From the NCBI GenBank assembly GCA_026826555.1, contig JAKSZT010054396.1:18925233-18989232 (forward strand): DNA of 64,000 bases. The letters run 5' to 3'. This document shows, piece after piece, positions 1-11,039 of the stretch; within the stretch, counting starts at the first letter, position 1; each line of letters opens with the position of its first letter. Source of the DNA: Tolypeutes matacus. Taxonomy: Eukaryota > Chordata > Mammalia > Cingulata > Chlamyphoridae. The position numbers and the translations under genes are program-made. The notes beneath the pieces were generated by a model, which made no database searches, was not told the origin of the DNA, and worked only from the letters and a program-made list of their open reading frames with translations.

Positions 1-449
1 ATCAAATATAAAAGGCATGGCAAGAATAGAGTTAAAGCCATTTTGATGTTGGAGTCTTGAGCTGGAGCCCCAGGAAGTAAGAGAGCTTGGTCATGAGGAA
101 GGAGAGAAGGCTCCGGGATAGAGACAAGCCATTCGCCTGATAGCCTACAGCTGGCCTTGTGGAGAGACGCAAAGCCTAGAGAGCCTCATAGTCTACAGCT
201 GACCTTGTGGAGGAAACAGAGGCGCTAAGCCCAGAGAGAAACACAGCCCTGGGAAGAGAGAAACCCAAGAAGCCTGAACCCTGGCAAACATCGGCACCTG
301 TCGTGCTCCAACACATGGCAATAGACTTTGGTGAGGGAAGAAACTTATTCTTTTTGGCCTGGTAACTTCTACCCCAAATACATACCCTTTATAAAGACCA
401 ACTGATTTCTGGTATTTTGCATCAGCACCCCTTTGGCTGACTAATACAG
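1..449 (+). mobile_element. 3' part of an LTR-like repeat, probably lineage-specific
   Basis: The copy is cut by the window start. It holds a purine-rich body with an internal near-duplication: a 'tacagctg..ccttgtggag' unit occurs near 147 and again near 195. A 'ccctttataaag' segment follows, then 'tttctggtattttgcatcag', and it ends in ggctgactaatacag. The 'ctaatacag' terminus is typical of MaLR-like LTRs. The last ~80 bp resemble the reverse complement of the repeat at 60342-60798. I recall similar repeats from armadillo and sloth sequence; this is memory, not a search. Confidence 0.55.
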
Positions 450-619
450 GTACTAAGGAGTCAGAAGAGAAAGAACTGAGACTGAGAGGACACTGAGGCA
501 GGTTCAGAACCAAGAAGAGGAATGCCACTTAGTATTGTGGTACTCATGATCTCCAGATGGAGTAAAACACCATTAAAAGTGTTCTAATAAAAAATCTGCA
601 TGGTAAATCTATTATGGGA

Positions 620-875
620 TGTTGAGGAGGACCACAGAGCCTCGTCACAATCCCTTGTTCTTTGTCTGTACCCTAACTGGGTGGCCCCTCTTGATTCTCA
701 GTCATCTAAGCCTGAGCCTGTGGAGACATGCAAGATACTTCTACTTCTCTCTCCCATCCAGACCTCAAGGTCTTTTACTTCTGACTACTAAATATTTCTC
801 TAGCAAGACCTCTGTTTGTCAGCCAACATAGCCACTGCTTTACTAATGTGTAGACCCTGACTGAGATGAAATAAA
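620..875 (+). mobile_element. Probable L2 LINE fragment, upstream part
   Basis: Pyrimidine-rich sequence whose order of motifs ('taactgggtggcccctc', then 'catccagacctcaaggtc', then 'ctactaaatatttctct') loosely follows the L2 ORF2 region upstream of the 3' end. It is diverged, and its assignment leans on the clearer L2 tail at 955-1300. Confidence 0.35.
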
Positions 876-935
876 TCAGACTCTAGGTGGATGTGGTGGG
901 TCTGAAGCATTGTTATTTTTAAGAAGTTCCCTTGC
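876..935 (+). mobile_element. MER5A-like hAT fragment
   Basis: About 60 bp match the internal part of the non-autonomous hAT-Charlie element MER5A: an aggtggatgtggtgggtct-like segment followed by 'agcattgttatttttaag' and 'aagttccc'. It sits between two L2-like stretches, so it may be an insertion into a single L2. Short and diverged. Confidence 0.4.
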
Positions 936-954
936 ATTAATTAATCAAACTATT

Positions 955-1300
955 TGTTCTTCCCCACATATAACTCAGGTTTTTCTACCTCTCTGCCTTT
1001 GGCTATACCCTTCTGTGAAATGCCCGGTTTCCATATCTGCATATATAATTCTTATGCACTTTTTAAGACCCAGTTCCACTGCCACCTCTTCTAAACAGTG
1101 TTCCCAATCCCTACCCCACCACCTTTATGAGTTTGGAAGAAATGTCTCCTCCTTAGAACTCCCATAATACTTCCGTGTACCAATCTTATAATACTTACCA
1201 CTTTGGACCTAACATTTTAGATCTGAATGTGTATATCTTATTTATTTTGGAAGAATTTAAGTTTCTTGGGGGCAAGCCTTCTGTCTTAAGCATTTTAAAA
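955..1300 (+). mobile_element. L2 LINE fragment, 3' region
   Basis: Follows the L2 3' order: 'ctctctgcctttggctatac', then 'aagacccagttccactgcca' with 'acctcttctaaacagtgttc', then a 'taatacttaccactttggac' segment, ending with a gggggcaagccttctgtctt-type tail. This is decayed LINE2 ORF2 C-terminus plus 3' UTR with no intact frame. Confidence 0.65.
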
Positions 1301-1344
1301 AATAACCCTGAGTGCCAGAAAGTAAAGTAGTTTTAAATTGGCCA

Positions 1345-1535
1345 GTTCATGGTTCTAAGGTCTTTATACGTACCCATTTAGTTAATCGCCATAACTACCT
1401 TATGATAGGTTCTATTATTAGCATCATCACTCCCAATTTGCAGATAAAGAAACTGAGGCACAGAGAGCCTACGCCCAAGATTACACAGCTAGTGTGTGGT
1501 TGAGTCAATATTTGAATGCAGGCAGCCTGGCCCAT
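1345..1535 (-). mobile_element. MIR SINE, antisense
   Basis: Reads as the reverse complement of MIR: 'gataaagaaactgaggcaca', 'gattacacagctagtgtgtg', then 'atttgaatgcaggcagcctg'. The order (3' end on the left, tRNA-derived head on the right) places it on the minus strand. Confidence 0.8.
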
Positions 1536-1539
1536 AGTT

Positions 1540-3140
1540 CTCAACAGCTATGTTATATACTTCCTTTCAAACCAATGCATAAATGAGCAAGGATCCATGA
1601 GTTAGTGTTGTGTGTCAAGGATATACTTGCATTTCCGCAGGATCCTTCTGAGGACAAGAACCTTGGTTCAAAGCAATGAATCTTGGGGTAAGAGGCTGAC
1701 AGCAGGCTGTTTTCACAGTTTTTACAGTTCTGTGGCCCCAGGGAACCCACTTGAACCTCTGTCCCATTCTCTCTTGTGTTCAGACTTTGGCATTTCCTTC
1801 TCCAAAAGAAATCAGCCTGAAGGGGTAAGAACCAGTGCCCTCCTAAGTGGTTTGCCATGGAGTGACTTAGGAGAGAGCACACCATCAATGTGGATGTGGG
1901 GCCAGATGTTTGGGGGGGTGTGGGTAGGTTTCCACTGCTGCCTTTAAAGTATTTAATTTAACTGAGGGTGGGTTTGGGTACCTCTGGGCCCCAGGACCCA
2001 TATGTTTCATATTTTACCATCTGAAGGGAGAACTTTATAAGGTGTATGGGGATATTTATCATGTGTTTAAGAAAATGAGGTCTTCTTTGGGCCAAGTAAA
2101 ATTGTAAGGGGCAAGGAACAGCCTGGGGTTGGGGCTGGGGGGCTGTTTTACAGTCATAGTGATAGGACAGTTCTCACTTCTCTGGTAGAAAGGAGAACTG
2201 GTGAGGGAGTGATCGACACCGATCATCTAAAGGAGACAAGAGAGTCACAGTGACTCTGCACCTCACACTAGCTTAAGCAAGAGAGCAGCAGCCCAAGCTG
2301 GAGATGCTAAAATTAACCAACAGCAGGATTTCACAGGCAGCTGCTTCTCTTTAAGGGAAAGACAGACAATTTTAAGTTTTATATTTAAAAATAAAATACA
2401 AACATTAACACTCATCCCACAAATAAAATCCATTAGTTACTCTCTTTTTCATCCCTGTGTTCATATTTTGAACAAAGATGTACTGAAGATCACCTATGCT
2501 TGAAGTGCAGGGCTGGGCCATGGCCAAGGGGAAACAGATTAAAAAAATCAGCGTCTGACCTTAGGGAGACAGACTCATATATGATTAACTATAATAATAT
2601 TAAAGAAATCACTAGATATAAGCTGGAGAAGTGAGTGTATGGGATGAAATACCCCCTTCATTTTATAAAGCTTGATGAAAATAGTATATCAAATTGTATA
2701 GTCACTAAAATCACACAAACATAAAAAAGGCACATTTAACACTCACCTCAAGCACCTTCAGATTTTTATGCCTGATCCTTTAGGGTAGATCTGCTTGGCT
2801 TTCACTAGCTTTGCCAAATGTACACTTTCCCCTTGTTAAAATTTCCTCCCCTCTTTATATAGGACTTATTGGATAGGGTCTCATGATTCAGAAACAGGTA
2901 TTCAACTATTCAACAGAAAGGCTGCCCAGGTCCTCCATGGTTCATCCTTCATGCCAGCCACATCACAAAGGGCCTCCCCTATCAGCCTTTTTGTGGATCA
3001 GTGGGATTGGGTTGGAAAGTCAAGCAAGGTAAAACAAGTAGAATGAGGTAACTGGCAAGCCCCAGAAGAATACTTGAAAACTGGTCCATTGGAGATGTGT
3101 CCTAGGCCAGTTACTCTATTCCACACCTTCTAGAATGCAG
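1540..3140. other. No gene seen; mostly unassigned
   Basis: No convincing coding region. 2450-2640 has weak antisense L2 character (a 'gcgtctgaccttagggagac' segment). 1612-1947 and 1553-1888 are open on opposite strands without protein similarity and look like chance frames. The rest appears unique. Confidence 0.4.
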
Positions 3141-3144
3141 AGAG

Positions 3145-3350
3145 CACAGGGTGTAGAGTCAGCATGGCCTGTGTTTGAAGACCACCTATAACTTATGTGA
3201 CTCTGAGAAAGTTATTTGACCCTCTGAGCCTCTGTTTTCTCATCTATAAAATGGAGCTGAAAATAATTCCCATGTAATAAGATTGTAGTGATGACTAAAT
3301 TGAAGAATTGGTGAATATATAGAGAATGTCAGCATAGTACTCAAAAAAAG
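3145..3350 (+). mobile_element. MIR SINE
   Basis: Clear MIR core on the plus strand: 'gagaaagttatttgaccctc', 'tgagcctctgttttctcatc', 'tataaaatggagctgaaaat' and a 3' tail through 'gattgtagtgatgactaaat' to 'gtcagcatagtact'. Nearly the full length of the ~260 bp element is present. Confidence 0.85.
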
Positions 3351-5260
3351 TGGCCATTATTATTAATTATTGTTTCACAGCCTCTGTGAGGTGGAATAGG
3401 ACTTTGAGTGGCTCCAAGGATGAAGCAAGTAGGTAGACAGGCTACTATTAGTATGCCTTTAGCGTCCTTGCTGAGACCAAGTCCAGAAGCATTGCCTGAG
3501 GCCTGGTCTGGTTGGATTTGATCCAGTCTCCAGGCACTCCTGCCATCGCTTGCTCCCAAGAACTGGCCATAAGGATACCTCAGTTAGAAGGTAGAGAGCC
3601 CAAATGTTGCTACCTCTTCCCTGTCTGTCTGGTTTCTCTTCACACTCCAATGTTATGCCCTGGTTACTGATAATTGCCTCTCTACCACAACGAATACTAT
3701 AATATGTAATTCCATCCTAGAGTTGTACCTGCCTTTTTCTGTCCTTTGGTTTCCCCAAAAGGGTGACTTGTTGGACTATCCCCAAAACCTGAGACCCACA
3801 CTGAGATGTGTTCCCCTGGTGGGTTGTGAGATTTCCATTTTGTTTTCAGTCCATCATTATTTTATCTTAAAAAGGTAGCAACAAGCCATCCCCATAGATT
3901 ATCCCAACAACAAAAAAAGAACACTGAAGTACTGAGAAAATTATTGGTGCTTGTGTGGCAGCTATAGACATTCCTGGAATCTTATGGGACATTCTGTTCC
4001 TGTAACAGGGTTCCAGCACAGCATCAGGAAAACATCAACTCATTTGGGTTACTTGCTGGGACTTTTGGTGGTTGAGTAATCTTAAGCTTCTGTTTTATGT
4101 TTGATCTTCAAACTCCTTATATGAGGCTTGGGAACATTGGGAGTAGAACTTCCTTCTCCCAAACCAGATTGTGCTTTGGATAATTTTACCCTGCCTACTC
4201 AAATTACCTCTGACACCATCTCTGGACAAAGAAGAGACTTGGATTACTTTGGATGAAAAACTGAGTTATGTACTTACCTTGTCTTATTGCCCACAGTCTG
4301 TTTCAAGACTCTATTCAAGTGGGGGTTCTATGTCAGATTAAGTTTGAAACTCCTCACCTTCATTCCATGAATAAGGAAACACAATCACATACAGGGAGAA
4401 AAACTCTTCATGGTGGCAAAGCTACAGCAAGCAATAAGTCACTAACTTTGCCAACAGCAAACTTAGAGGTGAATTGTGCTGTTGCAAGCCAGACGTTAAT
4501 CTTATCCAGAAGAGCAAGATAAATTAAAAGGTAAATTGCTTGCCTGCTCCTCCTTCCTCTTCCGTATCTATCTCAGACTGGCCCTTGAGGTTGGCAGATA
4601 ATAAATCTTTCAAGCTTTACCTCCTATTTCCAAGAATTTTTACACTGTGTCTTACTCCTCTAGGGCATTTTAGCAAGGAGAAGCCACATGGCATGTAAGG
4701 GGACAGGAGTGTGATCCTCTGAGCTTCAATTTCTAGCCACGTCCCCCCACCTCTACTTGCTTAGAGATCTAGCTGTCACTTTGGTCTCATAGCTGTTCCT
4801 GCCATCTTGGCACAGATATTCTCAGGAGACTTTCTTGGAGCTGCTCAATGTAAGGAAGGTTGGCATTTCATAGTGTTATTGGGATGATCACCTACAATCA
4901 TTTCCTAGCTGGCTTTGCTGTCTGACAGGCAGAAGACTCAGTATTCCTCCAGAGCCATCTACCGTGACTTAAGGAGCTGTTCTAGGTGGTTAATGCTGAA
5001 TAAGTGAAGCTATTCTCTCTGGTCTGAGGCCCCCTGTCCTAAGGAGAGCGTTCCAGGTTCCCAATGTATTTTCCAGATGTGTTCTGCCATCTGTGAAGGA
5101 AGTATTCGGTCAGCTCTTCCAGTGAGCCCAGCACTGTGCTATGGGAGTTAAAACCTGTAGCTCCCACCTCTGAAGAGCTTGCGCTGGGATTGCTAATGCT
5201 ATGTCAGGCTTGGGTTTCAGTTCCACGTTGCATTCCAGAGAAACTGGAATGGAATGAATA
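3351..5260. other. No gene or clear repeat seen
   Basis: About 1.9 kb with only short open frames in scattered phases and no recognisable repeat. Contains stretches of ordinary unique-looking sequence. Confidence 0.4.
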
Positions 5261-5261
5261 A

Positions 5262-5410
5262 AATAATAAGAATACTGGACTAGAAGCTTGACCCTCACTC
5301 AGCCACTCTCTAGGTTATGACCTGGGGCAACTCACTTGACTAACCAATCAATTCACTGACTCTGGACCTCCATTTCTTCAGTGGAAGGTGAGAGGTGGCC
5401 CTTCCAGTGC
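5262..5410 (+). mobile_element. MIR SINE, partial
   Basis: MIR features in order: 'aatactggactagaagcttg', 'gttatgacctggggcaactc', 'acttgactaaccaatcaatt', and 'ctggacctccatttcttcag'. The 3' tail is missing. Confidence 0.7.
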
Positions 5411-5959
5411 TAACAGTCTGTGCTCTCTGGTCAGACTCACCAGGTATGTAAGGAATCCAAACCCAGACCTGTCTCGCATTTTTTGCAATGCCCTCACTAT
5501 ACTATGTAGTTTTCCTTTTTCTTTACCCACCTTTGGGGGAGGTCTGTGCCTCAAACCTTCTGCTGCTGAGAAGGAGTGCCTGTGCTCCCTGGCTCTCATA
5601 GTATCACTCAGCCCTGTGCTTTGCAGGCTGTATTTTGTGGGCCAAAGATTAAGAGGAGGGGCTCAGGACTGGTGGAGATGCTTCAAGGCAAGAACTCTAC
5701 TTCTGTTTCACATCCTGGAATTCATCAGAGATTTTGTTTGAGAAAAGGGCTATGCAATCAGCTAAAGAGACTCTGAAAATCACTGATTTGGACCATTGCT
5801 CTTGTTTTAGTACCCTGCCTGGAGTTGCCTCCTCTACTTGCCCATGATGTGCTGCTGGTATTCTCCAGGATCTGTCATCATCTTTTGCTCTCCCCACCTT
5901 CTTCCTGGGTCGTTTCTTACTCTTGGGTTTTTAAGAACCACCTCCCAGATAACTCCACC
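5411..5959. other. No gene seen
   Basis: Short frames on both strands (for example 5388-5741 plus) overlap a MIR and unique sequence. They show no protein family features and are judged to be chance. Confidence 0.4.
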
Positions 5960-6840
5960 TGGATAGAAAACTCAGTTTGTCCCAAACTGAGCAGATCATC
6001 TTCCCCACTCTCACCCTTTACCTCTCTCTGTGTTCTCCATCTTTTTGGGTGGCACCATCAAACAGAGTCTCCTAACAGAAACTGGTTACCTAGCTTACCT
6101 AGCTTCTCCCTCTCTTTACCCGTACCCCACACTACCACCCAGGCACCAAGGTTTGCTGATTCTACCTCTTTGATATCTCTTCCATCAATGAATCTTCTTT
6201 CTGTTCCTTCTGCCATGGGCCTTAACTGAGGCTCTGACATTTCTTTTGCTAACAAAGTGCTCTTTCCAAAACAGACATATGATTCTGTCTGTCCTCTGCT
6301 TAGAACTCTTACCTGGGAGCCCTCCCCCCTATTACCTACTAGGGAAGTCCAAACTCCTTGGCACCAAAGACAAAGTTCTCTGTGGCTTGGCCTCTGCTTA
6401 CTCCTCTCACACTTCTTCCTTGCTCTTGATGATCCTGTGATGTCTAAGGTCTTGGGGTCCCTGAAATGCAGTGTGCCGCCAACGTTTCTCACCCTTCCCA
6501 CATGCGATTTCCTTTGTCTGGAATGCCCTCCCACCCTTGTTTACTTGAGGAATTACTATCCATCCTTCAAATGGTGGGCTTAGCATACAGCTTCAAGACC
6601 CCTCACAGACAGGGGCACTCGTTTCCTCCTCCATATGCTGTGCCTTTGCTGTATCACTTTTTACGATGCATTACCATTTGTTTGCAGGTCTGGACTCTCT
6701 TCTAGACCATGAGCTTCTTCAAACAGGATTGTGCCTTCACTCCTGTTTCTAACCACAGAGCCAAGCATGACGTCTGACACGTGGTTGGTGCTCAGCTAAG
6801 CTGAATTCTCATTGAAGGTAGCTGAGTGCCAAATTACCAA
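5960..6840 (+). mobile_element. L2 LINE, long 3' portion
   Basis: About 0.9 kb of diverged L2. The right half is clear: 'cctctgcttagaactcttac', 'gtccaaactccttggcacca', 'ttctctgtggcttggcctct', a 'tcctttgtctggaatgccct' segment, 'tccatccttcaaatggtggg', then the 3' UTR with 'tctagaccatgagcttcttc' and a gtgctcagctaa tail. The 158-codon minus-strand open frame at 6058-6534 falls here and reads the LINE antisense, so it is not a gene. Confidence 0.8.
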
Positions 6841-7975
6841 ATTATAGGGTTCCTTAGTCATAATGAGGTAACTCACTTATTTTATTCTAAGTTGTCAAAA
6901 CAGTCATATGTTTTTAAACATCGAGTCATTATTCTGTCTAGAGAATAATAAAGCAAATGGGAAACCAAAACTATGAGGGAAAGCATTTTGCATTTGGTGC
7001 AAATTAAAACACCTAGGTAAATAGTAAGAGAGACACAGTGGGAGATTTTAGTGCGAGTTCCTCGGGAAATATTTGCAGCTAATACTTTTAATTGATATTT
7101 TCCTGGAGCTGTGAATGTTCTACTATGTGGCTGATTTGTTCCCATTTATTTTTACCTTTTCAGCTGGCTTTATCTTTGCATAGATCATCTTCTCTGGTTC
7201 CATTTTAATTCCAGTTTTTCCTGGTGTGCTACAGAAGTAAAGCAGTTGGGGGCCCATGGGATTTCATAGCCATTTGATTCAAAAATATATTCTGGTGAAA
7301 CCCCTTTAAACTATGGTGCTTAAAACCTCATGGATAATCAGATGAAGAAATGGTCCTCTATGGGAAAACACACTTCAATTTGTAAAATATTTCCCTCAGA
7401 TGTCTTAGGAGGAAAGGAAACATTTGCTGAGACTCCCACTAGCAGTGTGACATGCTTTGTGTTAGAGGCAACCCCCCTTTGAGCCCATTCAAGGGCTAGG
7501 CCAGCACGGATCGTTTGAACACTGGTGCTGCACACATTCCTGTTTGAGGTACCTGCCCCCAAGAGATTCACCTCCCTGAGCAGTTTGCATGAAGAGGGAA
7601 GCCAGAGGTTAAGATACTTGCTTTCTCAGGTAAAGATGATTCATTTCTTCTTTAGATGAATTCTGCAGAAGGTAACTTGCAGTGAGGGAACCATAGGGGG
7701 CTAACCTTCCCCAGGGCACCCCCATTTAAAAATATATAATTTGACGTGGACAATTGACAATTTCTCAATCCTATGTAAAGTGTGAATAAGGCTTATTCAG
7801 GAGCGTTTGCTCTTTTTATTGATCTGTGTTATACCACCTGAGTAAGAAAAACTGGCTTGCCTAAAGGGCAACTTCGACTAAGTACCTAGGCCCCTCTTCC
7901 TGTCAGTTTGCTGTGCCTAACCCCTTCTATTTAGAAACAGGAAGGCCCCCTGCTGTCTGACACCTCAGGAGAGTT
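6841..7975. other. No gene or clear repeat seen
   Basis: AT-rich, unique-looking sequence. No open frame with family similarity and no recognisable repeat. Confidence 0.4.
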
Positions 7976-7977
7976 AG

Positions 7978-8065
7978 CCGGTGGCAGAGTGGGAAAAGGC
8001 CTGGCTAGACATCCAGAAATGTGGCTACAAGCACCAGCTCTGCCACTGTGGAAGCTGTGTCCCTC
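7978..8065 (+). mobile_element. MIR SINE head, truncated
   Basis: MIR 5' part: 'gtggcagagtgggaaaaggc', 'ctggctagacatccagaaat', 'caagcaccagctctgccact'. It stops where the antisense L1 begins with T-rich sequence near 8070, suggesting the L1 inserted into or beside it. No MIR continuation was found on the far side. Confidence 0.55.
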
Positions 8066-8772
8066 TGCACTGTTTTTTTATTTTTTGTTTTTAGGTCAGA
8101 ATTACTGAGGGATGATTTATAGAAAATAAACTTCACCTTATTAGGTGAGCAGTTCTCTGAATTTTGAGACTGTAAACAGTCATGTCACCACCACCACCAA
8201 GACACAGAATGTTTCTAAAACCACAAAATGTGCTCTCATGCCCCTTTGTAGTCAGTCCTTTTCTGCTATCTCTGCCGCTGGCAACTATGGCTCTATTTTC
8301 TGTTTCAATAGTTCTACTATTTCCAGAACCCCATGTAAATGGAATCACACCGTACATAGCCTTTTGAGTCTGGGTTCTTTCACATAGCAAAATACTGAGA
8401 GTCACCCTTGGTGCTGTATGTATCAGTAGTTTGTTCCTTTTTATTGCTGAGTAGTATTTCATTGCATAGCTGTTCCACAAATGATTATCCATTCACAAGT
8501 TGATGGACATTTGGGTTGCTTCCAGTTTTTGGTGATTTTGAATAAAGCTGCCATAAATATTCATATATAGGTTTTCCTAATAGGGCATAATTTTGCATTT
8601 CTCTTGGACCTAGGAGTGGAATTGCTGGGCCATATGTTAAGAGTATATTTTAATGTATAACACACTGTCAAACTGGTTTCAAAAGTGACTGTAGAATTTT
8701 GCATTTCCACCAGCAGTGTATAGTGTATGAGAATCCCATTTGCTCTGCATCCTCATCAGCATTTGATAGTGT

Positions 8773-8773
<1 letters not shown>
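8066..8773 (-). mobile_element. Old L1 3' end (L1M-type), 5'-truncated, antisense
   Basis: Starts with the T-rich complement of an A tail and runs through typical L1M 3' UTR features ('ggaatcacaccgtacatagc', 'ttattgctgagtagtatttc', 'gttgatggacatttgggttg', 'ggagtggaattgctgggcca'). The minus-strand frame ending near 8492 keeps the ORF2 C-terminal signature YYSAIKRN. It is 5'-truncated near 8773. Confidence 0.85.

Positions 8774-8774
<1 letters not shown>

Positions 8775-8803
<29 letters not shown>
8775..8803. repeat. Poly(T) tract, 29 nt
   Basis: Uninterrupted run of 29 T between the truncated antisense L1 and an L2 fragment. It lies at the 5'-truncated end of the L1, so it is not that L1's own A tail. 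It may be a remnant tail of another minus-strand insertion or an expanded mononucleotide repeat. Confidence 0.95.
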
Positions 8804-8807
<4 letters not shown>

Positions 8808-8819
8808 GTTTACTGTGTT

Positions 8820-9130
8820 TGGAATAATTTTCCCTGCCTGCACCTTGCCAGCCTGGAGAAGTACTACTCTTCCTTTAAGGCCCCTGCATCTGCCAACCTC
8901 ACCCAGGTCCTTGTTGATTTTCTTTCATCCTCTATATTCCCACTGCACTTTGCACAAGCCTCTGATGGCACTTGTAACTCTGCACTGATTACTGATCAAT
9001 GGGCATTCTCACTCCCTCTAGACTTCAGACTCCTGGAAGACAGGAACAAGGTCTGATAAATCTTTGTGTTTCACGTTTCAGGTAACTGCCTGCCACATTG
9101 TAGGGGCTTAATGTTTGTTAAATGAAAAAG
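8820..9130 (+). mobile_element. L2 LINE 3' end, copy 1
   Basis: L2 3' features: 'ttcctttaaggcccctgcat', a 'cactgcactttgcacaagcc' region, 'gacttcagactcctggaaga', and the terminus 'cacattgtaggggcttaatg' followed by tttgttaaatgaaa. The complete 3' terminus is present. Confidence 0.75.
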
Positions 9131-9609
9131 TTCCCATTCCTTTTCTCTTTCTGTTTCTCTCCCATGCAATGCTTCCTGTATCTTCCTTCATCAACCTAAA
9201 TCCTATCTGTCTTCAAGGTCTAGCTTGGAGTCAATCTCTTCCATGAAGCTTTCTCGGACTACTCCGGATTTCACTCAACTCTCCTTCTCAGCTCTTGAGA
9301 AGCTCTTGGTGTTTGTGTCACTTAGTCCATCTCTTAATCGCATACTATGCCACCTTCCACTATTGCTTCTGCTTCACTGACAGTTGTTCTGCTTTCCATA
9401 GCCTGGTTATGGGATAATGGAGGGAAGAAGCTTTGCCGTAAGCTTCTTTGTATCCTCAAAGTGCCTGGTGTAAAATTACCATCCTCCATTCCCAGCTGAG
9501 ACTTTCTCAGCTCTTCAGACTTGGTCATTACCTCCTTTATGCCACAGTTTATCCTATGCACCTATTAGACTATCTGTGACACACTGTGAAGTCCCTCAGG
9601 GCAGGGACC
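9131..9609 (+). mobile_element. L2 LINE 3' region, copy 2
   Basis: Immediately after the terminus of the first L2, a second set of L2 features begins: 'ctgtcttcaaggtctagctt', 'ttccatgaagctttctcgga', 'gtgtcacttagtccatctct', and later 'gtgaagtccctcagggcagg'. About 170 bp (9386-9555) between these blocks is not L2-like and may be an insertion. Confidence 0.55.
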
Positions 9610-9675
9610 AAATCATGGGCTGTAGAGTCAAACAACCTAAGAAATCAAATTCCAGCTTTTCTCACTAGTTGAATG
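9610..9675 (+). mobile_element. MIR piece 1 of 3 (head)
   Basis: Reads 'ggctgtagagtcaaacaacc' then 'aaattccagcttttctcact' and 'agttgaatga', the MIR head up to the position where 'gtgacctt' would follow. The next MIR segment resumes at 10086 after an insertion. Confidence 0.65.
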
Positions 9676-10085
9676 AAGTTTAATTAGTCAGGATAGACAA
9701 TGCAAAATGCAGTAACAAACACCCTCACAATCTCAGCGCCTTAACACCCTACAGGTTTATGTCTCTATTATGTCACAGAAAATTGCAGGTCTATAGGGCC
9801 TAGTGGGGGTTCTGGCTCACCATAGTCATTCCAAAACTCAGAACTTGGATAATCACTAACAAATGGAAAGAGTAAGCATGGAGGATCATGTAGGGGTTTT
9901 TATGGCTACATGGCTCAGCCTGGAAGTAGCACATATCACTTCCACTCATATTTCATTGGCCACAACTCAGTCACATCCCCTAATCTAACTGCAAGCTTAC
10001 TGGAGAAATGCAGTTTTCCTGTGTTTCCAGGAGAACAATGAAATAGGTTTGTTTTATATACAATGCATCATATCTGCCACAGAAA
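9676..10085 (+). mobile_element. Ancient repeat inserted in the MIR (insertion A)
   Basis: Carries the features of a mammal-wide repeat I cannot name securely: 'aatgcagtaacaaacaccct', 'cttaacaccctacaggttta', 'cacatatcacttccactcat', 'ttcattggccacaactcagt', ending near 'tatctgccac'. Orientation follows the recalled consensus. Confidence 0.5.
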
Positions 10086-10152
10086 TAGGAGTTCCTTAAC
10101 CTCTCTAAGCCTCCTTTTCCTCATTTGCAAAATGGGAATTATATCATTAAGA
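10086..10152 (+). mobile_element. MIR piece 2 of 3 (core)
   Basis: 'ttccttaacctctctaagcc', 'tccttttcctcatttgcaaa', 'atgggaattatatcattaag': the MIR core continuing directly from where piece 1 stopped. It breaks again before the 3' tail. Confidence 0.75.
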
Positions 10153-10608
10153 GTAAGTTTTGGTTGCATATAATAAAAAGTCCAAAGTTTTGTGGCTTAA
10201 ATAAAAGATGTTCAGAGTAGGTGGTCAGCAGTGGTACAGTAGCTCCATGAAATGGTCAGGGATTCGGAATCTTTACAATTCTCTGCTCAACCACCCCTAG
10301 GGGTAGCCATTATCTTCATGGTTCAAAACAACAACTAGAGCTCCAGCCATCACATGTGTGTTCTAAGAAGCAGGACACAGGAAGGAAGCAAAGAAAAAGG
10401 CATATTCCCTCCATTTAAGGAAACTTCCTGTAAGACTCATATGAAAATTCTTCTTACATCTCATTAGCCAGAACTTATTTATATGGATATATATGTATAC
10501 AAAGATATTGGGGAAATATATTTAACTGAGTGGGCAAAAATATATCTAGCTGGAAATCAGATTTCTTTTACTAAAAGGAAGGGAAGAATAGATATTGAGA
10601 TAGGCAGT
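10153..10608 (+). mobile_element. Second related repeat inserted in the same MIR (insertion B)
   Basis: Same general design as insertion A: 'aaagttttgtggcttaaata', 'tgaaatggtcagggattcgg', 'gctccagccatcacatgtgt', 'tttaaggaaacttcctgtaa', 'tctcattagccagaacttat', and an end with 'ttactaaaaggaagggaaga'. It belongs to the same or a closely related old family. Confidence 0.5.
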
Positions 10609-10745
10609 TAGCATTTTAAGCCTCAGAGATGAGGATATTTACTTACCAGATTGTTTTAAGGACTAAATGGGATAATGCATAAAAAAAGGGTGGCCAATAA
10701 ATGATAGCTATTATTATAAGCACAGTAATTATTATTTTCATGCCC
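10609..10745 (+). mobile_element. MIR piece 3 of 3 (tail)
   Basis: Starts 'aagcctcagagatgaggata' and continues 'agattgttttaaggactaaa', 'tgggataatgcat', 'ggccaataaatgatagctat' and 'tattataagc'. This is the MIR 3' tail completing the element started at 9610. Confidence 0.75.
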
Positions 10746-11039
10746 AACATACACTCAATGCATATTTGAAATAAACAAAATGTCAATAAGCAAATAAGTG
10801 TTGACCTAAATTTAGTTACCTCATTATTCTATTGTTTATTTCTAATCATTAAGAATTCATTCTTTTAGATATTGAAGCCTCTTCTTCTACGGATCCTCTA
10901 CTAAAATACAAATACCACTGGAGCTATAGTGTTTCTTTAAGGCCTTATTGGTTATTTGGCAAAGATTATTTTTTCATAATATCTTATTGAGCCCAAGGCC
11001 ACCTGTATTTTTGGCAGTAGGGGAGTGGGCTTAAGAAGA

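Noticed and set aside
6058..6534. Longest open frame in the window (158 codons, minus strand)
   Set aside because: It reads an L2 LINE copy antisense; no domain, signal sequence or codon pattern of a gene, and this length is expected by chance in 64 kb.
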